This document shows positions 8,810 through 16,909 of a stretch of 64,000 bases of DNA, in pieces. The notes beneath the pieces were generated by a model. The model saw nothing but the letters and a program-made list of their open reading frames with translations, made no database searches and was not told where the DNA came from. Position numbers and translations under genes: made by a program. The DNA is from Syntrophobacteraceae bacterium. Its GTDB lineage: Bacteria; Desulfobacterota; Syntrophobacteria; Syntrophobacterales; Syntrophobacteraceae. The stretch's first letter is position 1. Every line of letters begins with the position of its first letter. The stretch is from positions 1 through 64,000 of the forward strand of contig JAGPLX010000002.1 of assembly GCA_018053185.1 (NCBI GenBank). Direction: 5' to 3'.

Positions 8810-9334
8810 TTGACTGCCTGGAAGTCCTTCTGCTCATTCCCTGAGAATTTAAATCCCGGTCGGACTCATTTCCCGGATTTCAGTCCCCAGATCACCGAAA
8901 AATCCCATCTCTGGCGGTATCGCATGTGATTCTTGCCGGTCCGTCCTCTCCCTTTTCGAGGCGCTCGACGACCGGGGCATCCTCAAGAACGACGAATCCT
9001 TTAGACGCCGGTGAGCCGGCCTCCATCGGTCTGCCCATCATCAGTATGGTTGAGGAAATCACGATATGCTTGCCTGCCGGGGCACGCTTATGGTGTAGGT
9101 GCCGCGCGGGATGGATTCGTTGAGGGGGTGGTGAAGTAGGATGGGATTTGGTTCGAAGACTCGGTCAATGGTATGATTATGAGTGCCGTCCCCAGCGGTG
9201 AATCCCAGGGACATTATTTCCACTTGGATCATCCCCGTCAGGAGACATGAAGTCTTCCCCTGTCCATTGTTTCGGCCAATGCCGCAACCCGCGGGGAGGG
9301 TGCCTTTTGAACTCGATCCACGGAGGGTCTACTC
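8810..9334. other. Intergenic region with a possible decayed minus-strand gene
   Basis: No intact gene of normal size. On the minus strand an open frame starts with ATG at about 9230 and reads MIQVEIMSLGFTAGDG, continuing to NESIPRGTYTISVP near 9080. The adjacent frame then continues with AGKHIVISSTILMMGRP as far as about 8891. Joined by one frameshift this would be a roughly 115-residue protein, but high GC keeps several frames open here. I record it only as a possible decayed gene. Confidence 0.3.
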
Positions 9335-11428
9335 GTGTCTCGGAAACGAACCTACCGGGAGTTGGAAGAAAGGATCGCCGATCTCGAAAAGGAGATTCTC
9401 GCTCGGGAACAGATCGAAAAAGGCATGGTGGACGAATTGAGGAAATTCCGAGGTCTCTACGACTTGGCCATCGCCATGACCACGGACCAGACCCTGGACG
9501 AAAACCTTCAGCTCATAGTGGATCAATGCCGCGCCCTGCTTCATTCGGACATCTCCTACATCTCCCTCTACGACGAAAAGAAGGGGGATTTCTACAAGCA
9601 CACTTCCTCGGGCATTCATTCGGAGAACTTCCGCAAGGTCCGACTTCCTCTCGGCAAGGGACTGGGAGGGCTGGTGACCGCCACGCGGCAGGGTTACATC
9701 GTCGAGGACTATTTCGAAGAAGGGGGGTTGGACCGTATACGCGACGAAGGCATCGCCGAAGAGGGCATTGTTTCGGGAATGGCTGTGCCGATCCAGATGG
9801 GATCCAGAAACCTCGGAGTCTTGTATGTTTTCAATCGGAGCAGGACCCGCTTCTCTCCGTCCGACCTGGACAGCCTTTCTCTCATAGGGAATCTCGCCGC
9901 CGTCGAGATTGCCCGGAAGCAGGCCGAGGCTTCCCTTCGGGAGAGTGAGGAGCGTTTCCGCATCATGGCTCAAACCACGGGGGATGTTATCTACCGTCTG
10001 CACTATGATTCCATGACTTACGACTACCTGAGTCCGGGAATCAAGAAGTTGACAGGCTACTCGGCGGAGGAGATCCGGGAGATCGGGTTTTCAAGCTTGG
10101 TGGTGAGAATTGACCTGCCGGAACGGGAAGATGTTCCCCCAACAGAGATCGCGAGGAATCGAGTCGAGGGAAGGACGGGGGAATTTCGGGCCGACTACCT
10201 GATCCGGACCAGGAAGGGGGAACACAAATGGTTGCGGGATCATTCCTTTCCCTGGGCCGACAATTCGGGGGAGGTGGTCGGCTCCGTCGGGATTCTCAGC
10301 GACATCAGCGAATACCGGCGGACAGAGGCCCTGGTGCGGGAGAGAACGGCCGAGCTCATAGAATCCGAAGAGAAATACCGGACCCTGGTCGAGAATGTAC
10401 CCCTGGTGGTCTATCGCATGGGAGCGGGTGGACGGGTCCTTTTCCTCAATTCATTCATCGAGGAGGTGTTCGGGTACACGCCGGTGGAAATCCTTGCCGA
10501 TCCCGATCTCTGGGATGCGGCGGTGTACGAGGAAGACGCCGAGCGGGTCCGAAACCTCCGCCGCAAGGGCTTCAGCAGGGGGGAAGAGTGCATCGGCGAG
10601 TACCGGGTGCGACACAAGAACGGCCATCTGGTACATGTGCTCGATCACGCCATTCCTTCCCTCGGCCCCGACGGAACCGTGAGAAGTGTGGACGGCATCA
10701 TCATCGACGTCACGGGCAGGATCAAACTGCAGGAAAAGCTCATTCAAGCCGAAGGACTGCGGACCATCGGCGAAGTTTCCATGCGTCTCGCCCACGAAAT
10801 TCGAAATCCTCTGGTTTCAGCCGGAGGCTTTGCGCGGCGCCTGCTTTCTTCCATGAATCCTGAGGATCCCAACCGGGAGAAGGTGCAGATCATCGTCAAG
10901 GAGGTCGGACGCCTCGAACTGATCCTGCGCATGATTCTCACCTACATCCAGCCCCTGGAACTGGACATTTCCCCCATCCAGATCAACCGCCCGGTAGAAG
11001 CCGTCCTCAAGGCGGAGCAGCCGGCCATCGAGGAAAGGGGTCTTCATCTGGATCTTCAGCTGGGGACGGAGCTTCCGGAAATTCCGGCGGACCCCGTCCT
11101 CATGGAGCGCGCCATCAAAACTCTCATCAAAAACTCCGTGAACCAACTGCAGGAAGGGAGCACCCTGCGGATTTCCACCTGGCGGGAAGAAGATTTTCTC
11201 CACATGGAATTGCGATACCCAGGGGATCATTTGTCGTCGGACGACATCGAGCACTTCTTTTACCCGTTTGCCACCTTCCAGACGTCCTATTCGGACATCG
11301 ATCTTCCCATGGTCAAGATCATTGTGAACAAACATGGAGGGACCATCCAGGTCCGGCTCGATCCAGGGGGTGAGTTCGTCATCGACCTGGCCCTTCCCCT
11401 GAAATTGCATCGTCCCTATCGTCTGTGA
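9335..11428 (+). CDS. GAF-PAS-PAS sensor histidine kinase (soluble)
   Basis: A 697-residue cytoplasmic kinase with no membrane helices. Residues 1-40 are a coiled coil, about 45-195 a GAF domain, about 205-330 and 345-470 two PAS domains, and from about 475 a HisKA domain with the phospho-acceptor in RLAHEIRNPL (His487). The C-terminal ATPase domain keeps the N-box asparagine (TLIKNSVNQL), but the G1 motif is degenerate (YPGDHLSSDD instead of DxGxG) and the G2 region is TSYSDIDLPMVK. ATP binding may therefore be weakened or altered. The start is the GTG at 9335, preceded by GGAGGG seven bases upstream. No response regulator is adjacent, so it is an orphan kinase. Confidence 0.86.
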   Translation: MSRKRTYRELEERIADLEKEILAREQIEKGMVDELRKFRGLYDLAIAMTTDQTLDENLQLIVDQCRALLHSDISYISLYDEKKGDFYKHTSSGIHSENFRKVRLPLGKGLGGLVTATRQGYIVEDYFEEGGLDRIRDEGIAEEGIVSGMAVPIQMGSRNLGVLYVFNRSRTRFSPSDLDSLSLIGNLAAVEIARKQAEASLRESEERFRIMAQTTGDVIYRLHYDSMTYDYLSPGIKKLTGYSAEEIREIGFSSLVVRIDLPEREDVPPTEIARNRVEGRTGEFRADYLIRTRKGEHKWLRDHSFPWADNSGEVVGSVGILSDISEYRRTEALVRERTAELIESEEKYRTLVENVPLVVYRMGAGGRVLFLNSFIEEVFGYTPVEILADPDLWDAAVYEEDAERVRNLRRKGFSRGEECIGEYRVRHKNGHLVHVLDHAIPSLGPDGTVRSVDGIIIDVTGRIKLQEKLIQAEGLRTIGEVSMRLAHEIRNPLVSAGGFARRLLSSMNPEDPNREKVQIIVKEVGRLELILRMILTYIQPLELDISPIQINRPVEAVLKAEQPAIEERGLHLDLQLGTELPEIPADPVLMERAIKTLIKNSVNQLQEGSTLRISTWREEDFLHMELRYPGDHLSSDDIEHFFYPFATFQTSYSDIDLPMVKIIVNKHGGTIQVRLDPGGEFVIDLALPLKLHRPYRL

Positions 11429-11603
11429 GGTTTACCCCGGGTGTACGGGGACCGGCTGCACCCATGGCTCCGATAAGTTTACGAGGAACTCGGGTACTTT
11501 TGTAGATATTTCGACCGGCGGGGTCACCCCGGGGAATCTATTTGCGGGGCAGAGGGTTGGAGAGGAGAAGGGCCTGCGGATGGGCCGGACGTACAAAAAA
11601 AAA

Positions 11604-11626
11604 GCCGGAGCCCCGCGGGCTCCGGC
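11604..11626 (-). terminator. Rho-independent terminator of cspA
   Basis: A perfect 10-bp stem (arms 11604-11613 and 11617-11626, GC-rich) with a three-base loop. On the minus strand it is followed directly by nine U residues (plus-strand A-run 11595-11603). It lies about 30 bases after the cspA stop codon and is the clearest intrinsic terminator in the window. Confidence 0.92.
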
Positions 11627-11655
11627 CGGCATCCCACAATCCGGATACGATAAGC

Positions 11656-11856
11656 CTACAGCTTGCGCACCTTGGTTGCCTGAGGTCCTTTCCTGCCTGC
11701 CTCTTCGGTGAAGGTGACACGCTCCCCTTCACTCAGAGACTTGAACCCGGATCCTTCGATTGCGCTGAAGTGCACGAATACATCGTTTCCGGAGTCGCTT
11801 TCGATAAAACCATAGCCCTTGCTGTCATTGAACCACTTTACTTTACCTTCTGCCAT
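11656..11856 (-). CDS. cspA: Cold-shock domain protein (CspA family)
   Basis: A 66-residue single cold-shock domain protein. It has the two RNA-binding motifs in canonical form: RNP1 as KGYGFIE and RNP2 as VFVHFSAI, with the usual start GKVKWFND and the C-terminal GPQATKV. The family binds single-stranded RNA and DNA and acts as an RNA chaperone. The ATG at 11856 is chosen because it gives the standard family length and has AAGGA nine bases upstream; an in-frame extension of 25 residues upstream is not conserved in character. A putative promoter lies at 11996-12023, giving a leader of about 130 bases, the long 5' UTR typical of csp mRNAs, and a strong terminator follows the gene. Confidence 0.96.
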   Translation of the reverse strand: MAEGKVKWFNDSKGYGFIESDSGNDVFVHFSAIEGSGFKSLSEGERVTFTEEAGRKGPQATKVRKL

Positions 11857-12362
11857 TTTTCTAAATCCTTCTTTTGATGTGTATTTTTTCTGCTTTTGGA
11901 CGCGGTACCTGGAGCTACTGCGAAACCTCACCTTTGCCGAAATGAAAGATCGATTTCCCGGATAACTCGCGGTCCCTCCAAATTAGCATCGGCTAATCAT
12001 AACGGGAAAGTCCGAAAAGGCAAGAGAAAAAGTGAGACATTTTCACAATTTCTGATACGGGTTCATTCGCGGTTTTGTTCTTCCTGATTTTTCCCCGGCT
12101 CGTCGGCCGGTTCCAATTCGAAGGAAGGGGAAACCCCGAGTTTCCGTTCGCAGGTTCAGAGGGAGGGGAGGTTTTTGTGGTATCTTTTAGAGAAGCGCGC
12201 TAGATTTACCATGCTGTTTCTCCGGGTCCCGGCTTGTGCCGTGACGACATGCCGATGGTTTCGTGGTTTTTTGAAACCTTCGCATGCTAAAGGAAAGGAC
12301 GGTTGCCGGAGAAGAAGAAATCCTCTCCTCGAGATCGAGTGGGACGGGGTGAAATCATACGA
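11857..12362. other. cspA leader and divergent intergenic region
   Basis: This 505-base gap holds the long cspA leader (minus strand), its candidate promoter and one of three copies of the 12-mer ACATTTTCACAA (12037-12048). On the plus strand it runs into the MCE transport operon. No protein-coding frame here is convincing. Confidence 0.45.
11996..12023 (-). promoter_or_regulatory. Candidate sigma-70 promoter of cspA
   Basis: On the minus strand, TTGCCT (plus 12018-12023) and TATGAT (plus 11996-12001) are separated by 16 bases. The matches are 4/6 and 5/6. Position and the resulting long leader fit a cold-shock gene. Confidence 0.5.
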
Positions 12363-13541
12363 ATGACGAAGCAACCAGTAATTACAGAAACTGTCGACGA
12401 AAATTCGGGAGATGGAAGGCCGCGGGTGATCTTTTCACGCCCGGACAAGGGAACCCTGGTGATCCGTCTGACAGGGCGCTGGAGCCTCGAGCAGGGTCTT
12501 CTCTCGGTGGATCTCGCCAAAGATGAGATCGAAAAAGATGCTGCACTGAAGATCGTCTCCTTCGAAGCCGTGGACCTGGCGGGCTGGGACAGCAGCCTTC
12601 TCAGCTTCCTCATTCAACTGAATCAGGTATGTGTTCAAAAGAACGTTCGCATAGAGTGGGATCAGTTGCCCGAGGGGGTGAGAAAGCTCCTGGCCCTGGC
12701 TACGGCAGTTCCTGAAACCAAGGAAGCCCGAAGGCAGGGAAGGGATACACCATTTTTTCAGCGCATCCAGGCCTTTTTATCGAGAATCGGCGATTCCGCC
12801 ATGAAGGTGGTGGAATTTCTTGGGGAGGTGTGTTTGGCTATGGGTCGTCTGGTCCGGGGCAAGGCCCGCTTTCGCCCCTCGGACCTTGGGTACCTGGTCC
12901 AGGAGTGCGGGGCCAATGCTTTGCCCATCGTCTCGCTCATCAGCGTCCTGGTGGGAATTATCCTGGCTTATGTGGGTGCCATTCAGCTGAGGCTTTTCGG
13001 AGCGCAAATTTACGTGGCGGACCTGGTGGGCCTCGGCATGGCCCGGGAAATGGGGGCCATGATGACGGCTATCATCATGGCGGGAAGAACGGGGGCGGCC
13101 TTTGCGGCTCAGCTGGGCACCATGCAGGTGAATGAGGAGATCGACGCGTTGAAGACCCTGGGTATTTCACCCATGGAATTCCTCGTCCTGCCCAGGATAA
13201 TCGCCCTGGTCCTCATGCTCCCGCCCCTTTGTCTCTATGCCGATTTCATGGGAATCCTGGGAGGAGCCGTTGTAGGGATCGGCTCCCTGGACCTCTCTCC
13301 CATGCTGTACTTTCAAGAAACCCGAGAGGCCGTGGGATTGCAGGATTTGGTGGCGGGCCTCATCAAGAGTGCCGTGTTCGGATCGCTCATCGCCGTAGCC
13401 GGTTGCCTGCGGGGCATGCGGTGCGGAAGAAGCGCGTCCGCGGTGGGAGAGGCGGCAACCTCGGCGGTGGTCACGGCCATTGTTGCCGTCATCGTATCGG
13501 ATGCCCTCCTCACGGTCATCTATGACGTCATTGGATTGTAG
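12363..13541 (+). CDS. mlaE: MlaE-type ABC transporter permease with N-terminal STAS domain
   Basis: A 392-residue protein. Residues 15-110 look like a STAS domain (GTLVIRLTGRWSLEQ, VDLAGWDSSLLSFLIQL). The rest is the MlaE/YrbE permease with the family-typical segment VADLVGLGMAREMGAMMTAIIMAGRTGAAFAAQLGTM, split here by motif: EMGAMM, AGRTGAA and the following TMQVNEEIDALKTLG loop. MlaE permeases form the inner-membrane core of MCE transporters, which move phospholipids or other hydrophobic molecules between membranes. The fused STAS domain replaces the separate MlaB of E. coli. It is the first gene of a four-gene operon with the ATPase 18 bases downstream. I use the ATG at 12363 rather than an upstream TTG because it has better spacing to a purine-rich site. 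Confidence 0.9.
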   Translation: MTKQPVITETVDENSGDGRPRVIFSRPDKGTLVIRLTGRWSLEQGLLSVDLAKDEIEKDAALKIVSFEAVDLAGWDSSLLSFLIQLNQVCVQKNVRIEWDQLPEGVRKLLALATAVPETKEARRQGRDTPFFQRIQAFLSRIGDSAMKVVEFLGEVCLAMGRLVRGKARFRPSDLGYLVQECGANALPIVSLISVLVGIILAYVGAIQLRLFGAQIYVADLVGLGMAREMGAMMTAIIMAGRTGAAFAAQLGTMQVNEEIDALKTLGISPMEFLVLPRIIALVLMLPPLCLYADFMGILGGAVVGIGSLDLSPMLYFQETREAVGLQDLVAGLIKSAVFGSLIAVAGCLRGMRCGRSASAVGEAATSAVVTAIVAVIVSDALLTVIYDVIGL

Positions 13542-13559
13542 GATTGCAGGGCTTCGTTC

Positions 13560-14360
13560 ATGGAATCAAAGGAATCGCCGGGAGAAGTTGTCATCGAGGT
13601 TCGAAACCTTACCATGGCGTATGGAAGTTTTGTGATCCAGCGAGACCTGAACTTCACCGTTCGGCGGGGGGACATTTTCGTCATCATGGGAGGGAGCGGA
13701 TGCGGGAAAAGCACCCTGCTTCGGCACATGGTGGGCTTGCAGGAACCCGCCCAGGGGGAGGTGCTCTATGATGGAGTCAGCTTTTGGGAGACGGCCCCGT
13801 GGGAGCGGGAGCGTCTCATGAGGCGCTTCGGAATCCTTTATCAGAGGGGTGCGCTTTGGAGTTCCATGACCCTTGCGGAAAACATCGCCCTTCCCCTGGA
13901 GGAATACACGGGGCTTTCTCGTGGCGAAATCCGGGAGATCGTAGCCTTGAAGCTGGCCCTGGTGGGGCTTTCGGGTTTCGAAGAGTTCTACCCCTCGGAA
14001 ATTAGCGGCGGGATGCAGAAACGGGCGGGTCTGGCAAGGGCTATGGCCCTGGATCCGGATATCTTCTTTTTTGACGAGCCGTCGGCGGGTCTCGACCCTG
14101 TGAGTGCCCGCAGGCTGGACGACCTTATCCTCGAACTTCGGGACAGCCTGGGGGCCACCGTTATCGTGGTCACCCATGAGCTGGCGAGCATTTTCGCCAT
14201 TGCCACCAACTCGGTTTTCCTGGATTCCGAGAGTAGAACGATCATTGCCTGCGGCGACCCACGCCGGCTGCTCCAGGAATCCAGGGACCCGAAGGTGTTG
14301 AGTTTTCTGACGCGAGGCGACTCCTCCCGTTCCTCCTGGCCGGGCCCCGAACTGTCATGA
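13560..14360 (+). CDS. mlaF: MlaF-type ABC transporter ATP-binding protein
   Basis: A 266-residue ABC ATPase with Walker A GGSGCGKST (about residues 45-53), a Q-loop region (ILYQRGALWSSMT) characteristic of MlaF, the signature ISGGMQKRAGLARAM and Walker B IFFFDEPSAGLDP followed by the switch histidine in VVTHEL. The Q-loop sequence with GALWSSMTLAENIALPL is the MlaF hallmark. It energises the MlaE permease and is encoded 18 bases after it. The C-terminal tail beyond the ATPase core is short and proline/serine-rich. Together with MlaE and MlaD it should form an inner-membrane lipid transporter. Confidence 0.92.
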   Translation: MESKESPGEVVIEVRNLTMAYGSFVIQRDLNFTVRRGDIFVIMGGSGCGKSTLLRHMVGLQEPAQGEVLYDGVSFWETAPWERERLMRRFGILYQRGALWSSMTLAENIALPLEEYTGLSRGEIREIVALKLALVGLSGFEEFYPSEISGGMQKRAGLARAMALDPDIFFFDEPSAGLDPVSARRLDDLILELRDSLGATVIVVTHELASIFAIATNSVFLDSESRTIIACGDPRRLLQESRDPKVLSFLTRGDSSRSSWPGPELS

Positions 14361-14448
14361 GCCTTCGCGGGTGGGGAGAGCGCCCAAGAACGGAGATTTC
14401 AGGCGGAACGTCTCAACCATTCAACCGAGGAGAAATCATCGAGCCGTT

Positions 14449-15528
14449 ATGAGCAAACAAGCCAGCCCCATGGCCATTGGTGCCTTTCTTGTCGGGACCG
14501 TCGTCCTGGTACTGCTAGGTTTTCTATTTTTTGGAAGCGGGCGGTTCCTGAAACACACGCAAAAGTACGTGCTCTTCTTTGAGGGTTCCGTGAAGGGTCT
14601 CTCCGTCGGATCACCCGTGGATTTCAAAGGTGTCAAGGTAGGGAATGTGACCGACATCCACGTGCTCATGAACCGGGAAGACCTGACAGTCAAAATTGCC
14701 GTCTATATCGAGATTGATCCGGGTAGGGTTACCCAGGTGACTGCAAATCATGGTTCCAGGGAAATCGTTGAGAAGGTTGGAGATAAGGCGGTGGTCGAGC
14801 GCTTGATCGAACGTGGGTTGCGTGCGCAGCTTGACATTCAAAGCCTGGTCACCGGCCAGTTGTACGTGCTCCTGGACTTCTTTCCCGACAAGCCTGGCAG
14901 GTTCTCGGGAGTGACATCCGAGTACCGCGAAATCCCGACGGTGCCGTCCACCCTCGAGACCATCTCCCAAACCATCGACAAGCTTCCCATCGAGGAGCTC
15001 AGCAACAAGATCGTGGCTGCCATCAATGGGATCGAGCAGTTCATCAACTCACCCGAGTTGAAGGAAACGATGACCGCCGTCAAGGCAACGGCTCAGAATG
15101 CTCGAACATTGGTCGAGACGGTCAATGGCGAGATCAAGCCCATGTCGGCGGGAGTTAGGGAAACCCTTGCCGATGTGCGAAAGCTCCTGAAAGATACCGA
15201 CAGGCAAATGCAACCCCTTTTGGCCAGGGCCAACGAGGTGGTGAAGGACACTCATGGTTTTGTGGTTGAGGCGAAAAACGGGATTAGTCCCCTGGTTGGG
15301 AGTGCGATCGAGGCGTTGAAACTGACCCAGGAAGCCGTACGAAGGGCCGAGAAAACATTTGCGTCCCTCGAGAACCTGACGGGAGAGAGATCAGCGGTGC
15401 AGCTCGAACTCACCGAGGCCCTCCGGGAAATCTCGTCGGCTGCCCGGTCCCTGCGGACCCTCGCGGATTACCTCGAAAGACACCCTGAAGCCCTCCTGAC
15501 GGGAAAGGGGCGGCATGGAGAAAGGTAG
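14449..15528 (+). CDS. mlaD: MCE-domain (MlaD-like) substrate-binding protein
   Basis: A 359-residue protein with one N-terminal membrane helix (AIGAFLVGTVVLVLLGFLFFG), a single MCE domain at about residues 38-120 (VKGLSVGSPVDFKGVKVG, QLDIQSLVTGQLYV) and a long, mostly helical C-terminal extension (about 170-345) with heptad-like spacing. MCE proteins form hexameric rings or tunnels in the periplasm that carry lipids. The long helical tail suggests a needle or tube-like extension like that of PqiB or YebT rather than the short E. coli MlaD. The ATG at 14449 follows a GAGGAGAAA site. The gene overlaps the lipoprotein gene boundary closely, consistent with one operon. Confidence 0.9.
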   Translation: MSKQASPMAIGAFLVGTVVLVLLGFLFFGSGRFLKHTQKYVLFFEGSVKGLSVGSPVDFKGVKVGNVTDIHVLMNREDLTVKIAVYIEIDPGRVTQVTANHGSREIVEKVGDKAVVERLIERGLRAQLDIQSLVTGQLYVLLDFFPDKPGRFSGVTSEYREIPTVPSTLETISQTIDKLPIEELSNKIVAAINGIEQFINSPELKETMTAVKATAQNARTLVETVNGEIKPMSAGVRETLADVRKLLKDTDRQMQPLLARANEVVKDTHGFVVEAKNGISPLVGSAIEALKLTQEAVRRAEKTFASLENLTGERSAVQLELTEALREISSAARSLRTLADYLERHPEALLTGKGRHGER

Positions 15529-15529
15529 A

Positions 15530-16138
15530 ATGAAGAGTAGTTTTGTAGGTCTACTGGCCATGATTCTGGTGGGCGCCGGTCTTCTGGCGGTATGGGGGTG
15601 TGCGGGTTCCGGGCCGGCGCGATTTTTTCTCCTCTCTTCTCAGCCCGGGATGGGGGCGGAGCCGTTCGAGGCCGAAGAAAACAAAAACCCCTCTCTCGGC
15701 ATTCTTCCTATTCGATTTCCGCAATACCTGGATCGGCCCCAGATCGTTACCCGTACGAACCGAAACGAAATCCGGCTGGCTGAATTCGACCGGTGGGCGG
15801 AACCCCTGAAGGTGAACTTCACCCGTGTGCTGGGAGAAAACCTCTCTCGATTGCTCCGTTCCGACGGGGTGGTCCTTTTTCCCGCACCGAGGTCCGTGGA
15901 GGTGCGGACCTTGCTGTCGTTGGAGGTCCTGCAATTTGATGGCGCCCTGGGTGGGGAGAGTCGATTGATCGCCCGGTGGGTCGTCTACGGTGGGGACGGC
16001 AAAACCGTCGTGACGACGGGAAGGTCCGAGGTGGTGGAGCGAGCGGACGCCCCTACCTTCGATGCCCTGGTCGCCGCTCAAAGTCGTGCCGTGGCGGCAT
16101 TGAGCCGCGATATCGCTCAGTCCCTGGCCGGGATGTAG
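15530..16138 (+). CDS. PqiC-like (ABC transport auxiliary) outer-membrane lipoprotein
   Basis: A 202-residue lipoprotein (signal helix then VWGC, Cys24 lipidated) of the ABC-type transport auxiliary or PqiC/DUF330 family. Recognisable parts are RFFLLSS near the start of the mature protein, the LGILPIRFPQYLDRPQIVTR segment and the FDRWAEPLKVNFTRVLGENLSRLL segment. In the Pqi system the matching lipoprotein docks the MCE tunnel to the outer membrane. The start at 15530 has GGAGAAAGG just upstream and lies inside a short overlap with the mlaD end; an ATG at 15515 is also possible. It completes a four-gene MCE transport operon. Confidence 0.88.
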   Translation: MKSSFVGLLAMILVGAGLLAVWGCAGSGPARFFLLSSQPGMGAEPFEAEENKNPSLGILPIRFPQYLDRPQIVTRTNRNEIRLAEFDRWAEPLKVNFTRVLGENLSRLLRSDGVVLFPAPRSVEVRTLLSLEVLQFDGALGGESRLIARWVVYGGDGKTVVTTGRSEVVERADAPTFDALVAAQSRAVAALSRDIAQSLAGM

Positions 16139-16479
16139 CCGATCCTCGGCCCTTTTGCCATACTCACCGTATTCTTCGACAACTTCTTTCCCAACCGGAC
16201 GAAAGGACCCGTACCGGTTCTCCCGAACTCATGATGGTAGCCCGGATCGAAATCCGTATAGCGTGGCGGGAGGGCGGTATCTTCGCAAAAGAAAGACCCA
16301 ACCCTCACGCAACATGAAGGCATCCGGTACAGCCCTGCATAAGAGAATGTCCGATATGCTCCAACCGTCAATTGAAACAGGCTTCAGGGGAAATCCAGGC
16401 TTTCCCGTCCCCGGACCTGCGCCGGAAGCATGCGGGGTGACGGTCGGTAAAATGATCATCCTGTCCTGTGGAGCTGTAC
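16139..16479. other. Intergenic region carrying dispersed repeat A (copy 1)
   Basis: The gap lies between the MCE operon (plus) and the TauE fragment gene (minus). Bases 16328-16475 match 57254-57405 at most positions. No gene is evident outside the repeat. Confidence 0.6.
16328..16475 (+). repeat. Dispersed repeat A, copy 1
   Basis: About 148 bases that align along their length with 57254-57405. Shared blocks include TACAGCCCTGCA at the left end, AAATCCAGGCTTTCCC, CCGGAAGCAT and TAAAATGATCA near the right end, with scattered substitutions and a few small indels. It does not encode a recognisable protein. The left and right boundaries are sharp, as expected for a mobile or structured element. 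Confidence 0.8.
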
Positions 16480-16869
16480 TCAGTAGAGTCCCAGGAGGTT
16501 CGCTGCGAGAATGAGCAATCCGATCACCGCCACCCGCTTCACCACAATCGGGCTCACCCTCTTTGCTATTTGCGGCGCGATGAACCCGCCCAGGATCGCC
16601 GCCGGAAACATGATCAGAAAGAAGGTCAAGTCGAAATTTCCAAACTGGAAGTGCCGTGCCGAGCCCACGACGGTATTGAAGAATATGGCCAGGAGAGAGC
16701 TACCTACCACCACGTACATGGGGAGCCCCAGTCCCACCGTCATGAGAGGGACCATGAAAGGCCCACCCCCAAATCCGAACATGGATGATAGAACCGCAAT
16801 CAGAAACCCACCAATACAGCCCAAAATCACATTCACCTTGAACTCTACACCCCAGAACTCGATAATCAT
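16480..16869 (-). CDS. TauE/SafE permease, C-terminal half (separate gene)
   Basis: A 129-residue protein with four hydrophobic helices and the TauE/SafE motif GFGGGPFMVPLM near residues 32-43. TauE/SafE anion permeases (sulfite, sulfoacetate and related exporters) normally have two homologous halves in one chain; this gene encodes only the second half. The upstream gene (16910-18184) ends with the first half, and the two are only 40 bases apart on the same strand, so they probably form a two-subunit permease. The protein begins at a natural ATG and is not a frameshift remnant: there is no continuous homologous reading between the two genes. Confidence 0.75.
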   Translation of the reverse strand: MIIEFWGVEFKVNVILGCIGGFLIAVLSSMFGFGGGPFMVPLMTVGLGLPMYVVVGSSLLAIFFNTVVGSARHFQFGNFDLTFFLIMFPAAILGGFIAPQIAKRVSPIVVKRVAVIGLLILAANLLGLY

Positions 16870-16909
16870 AATCTATGCTCCTCTCATCCGAAAACTCGAA
16901 AGACCGGTC

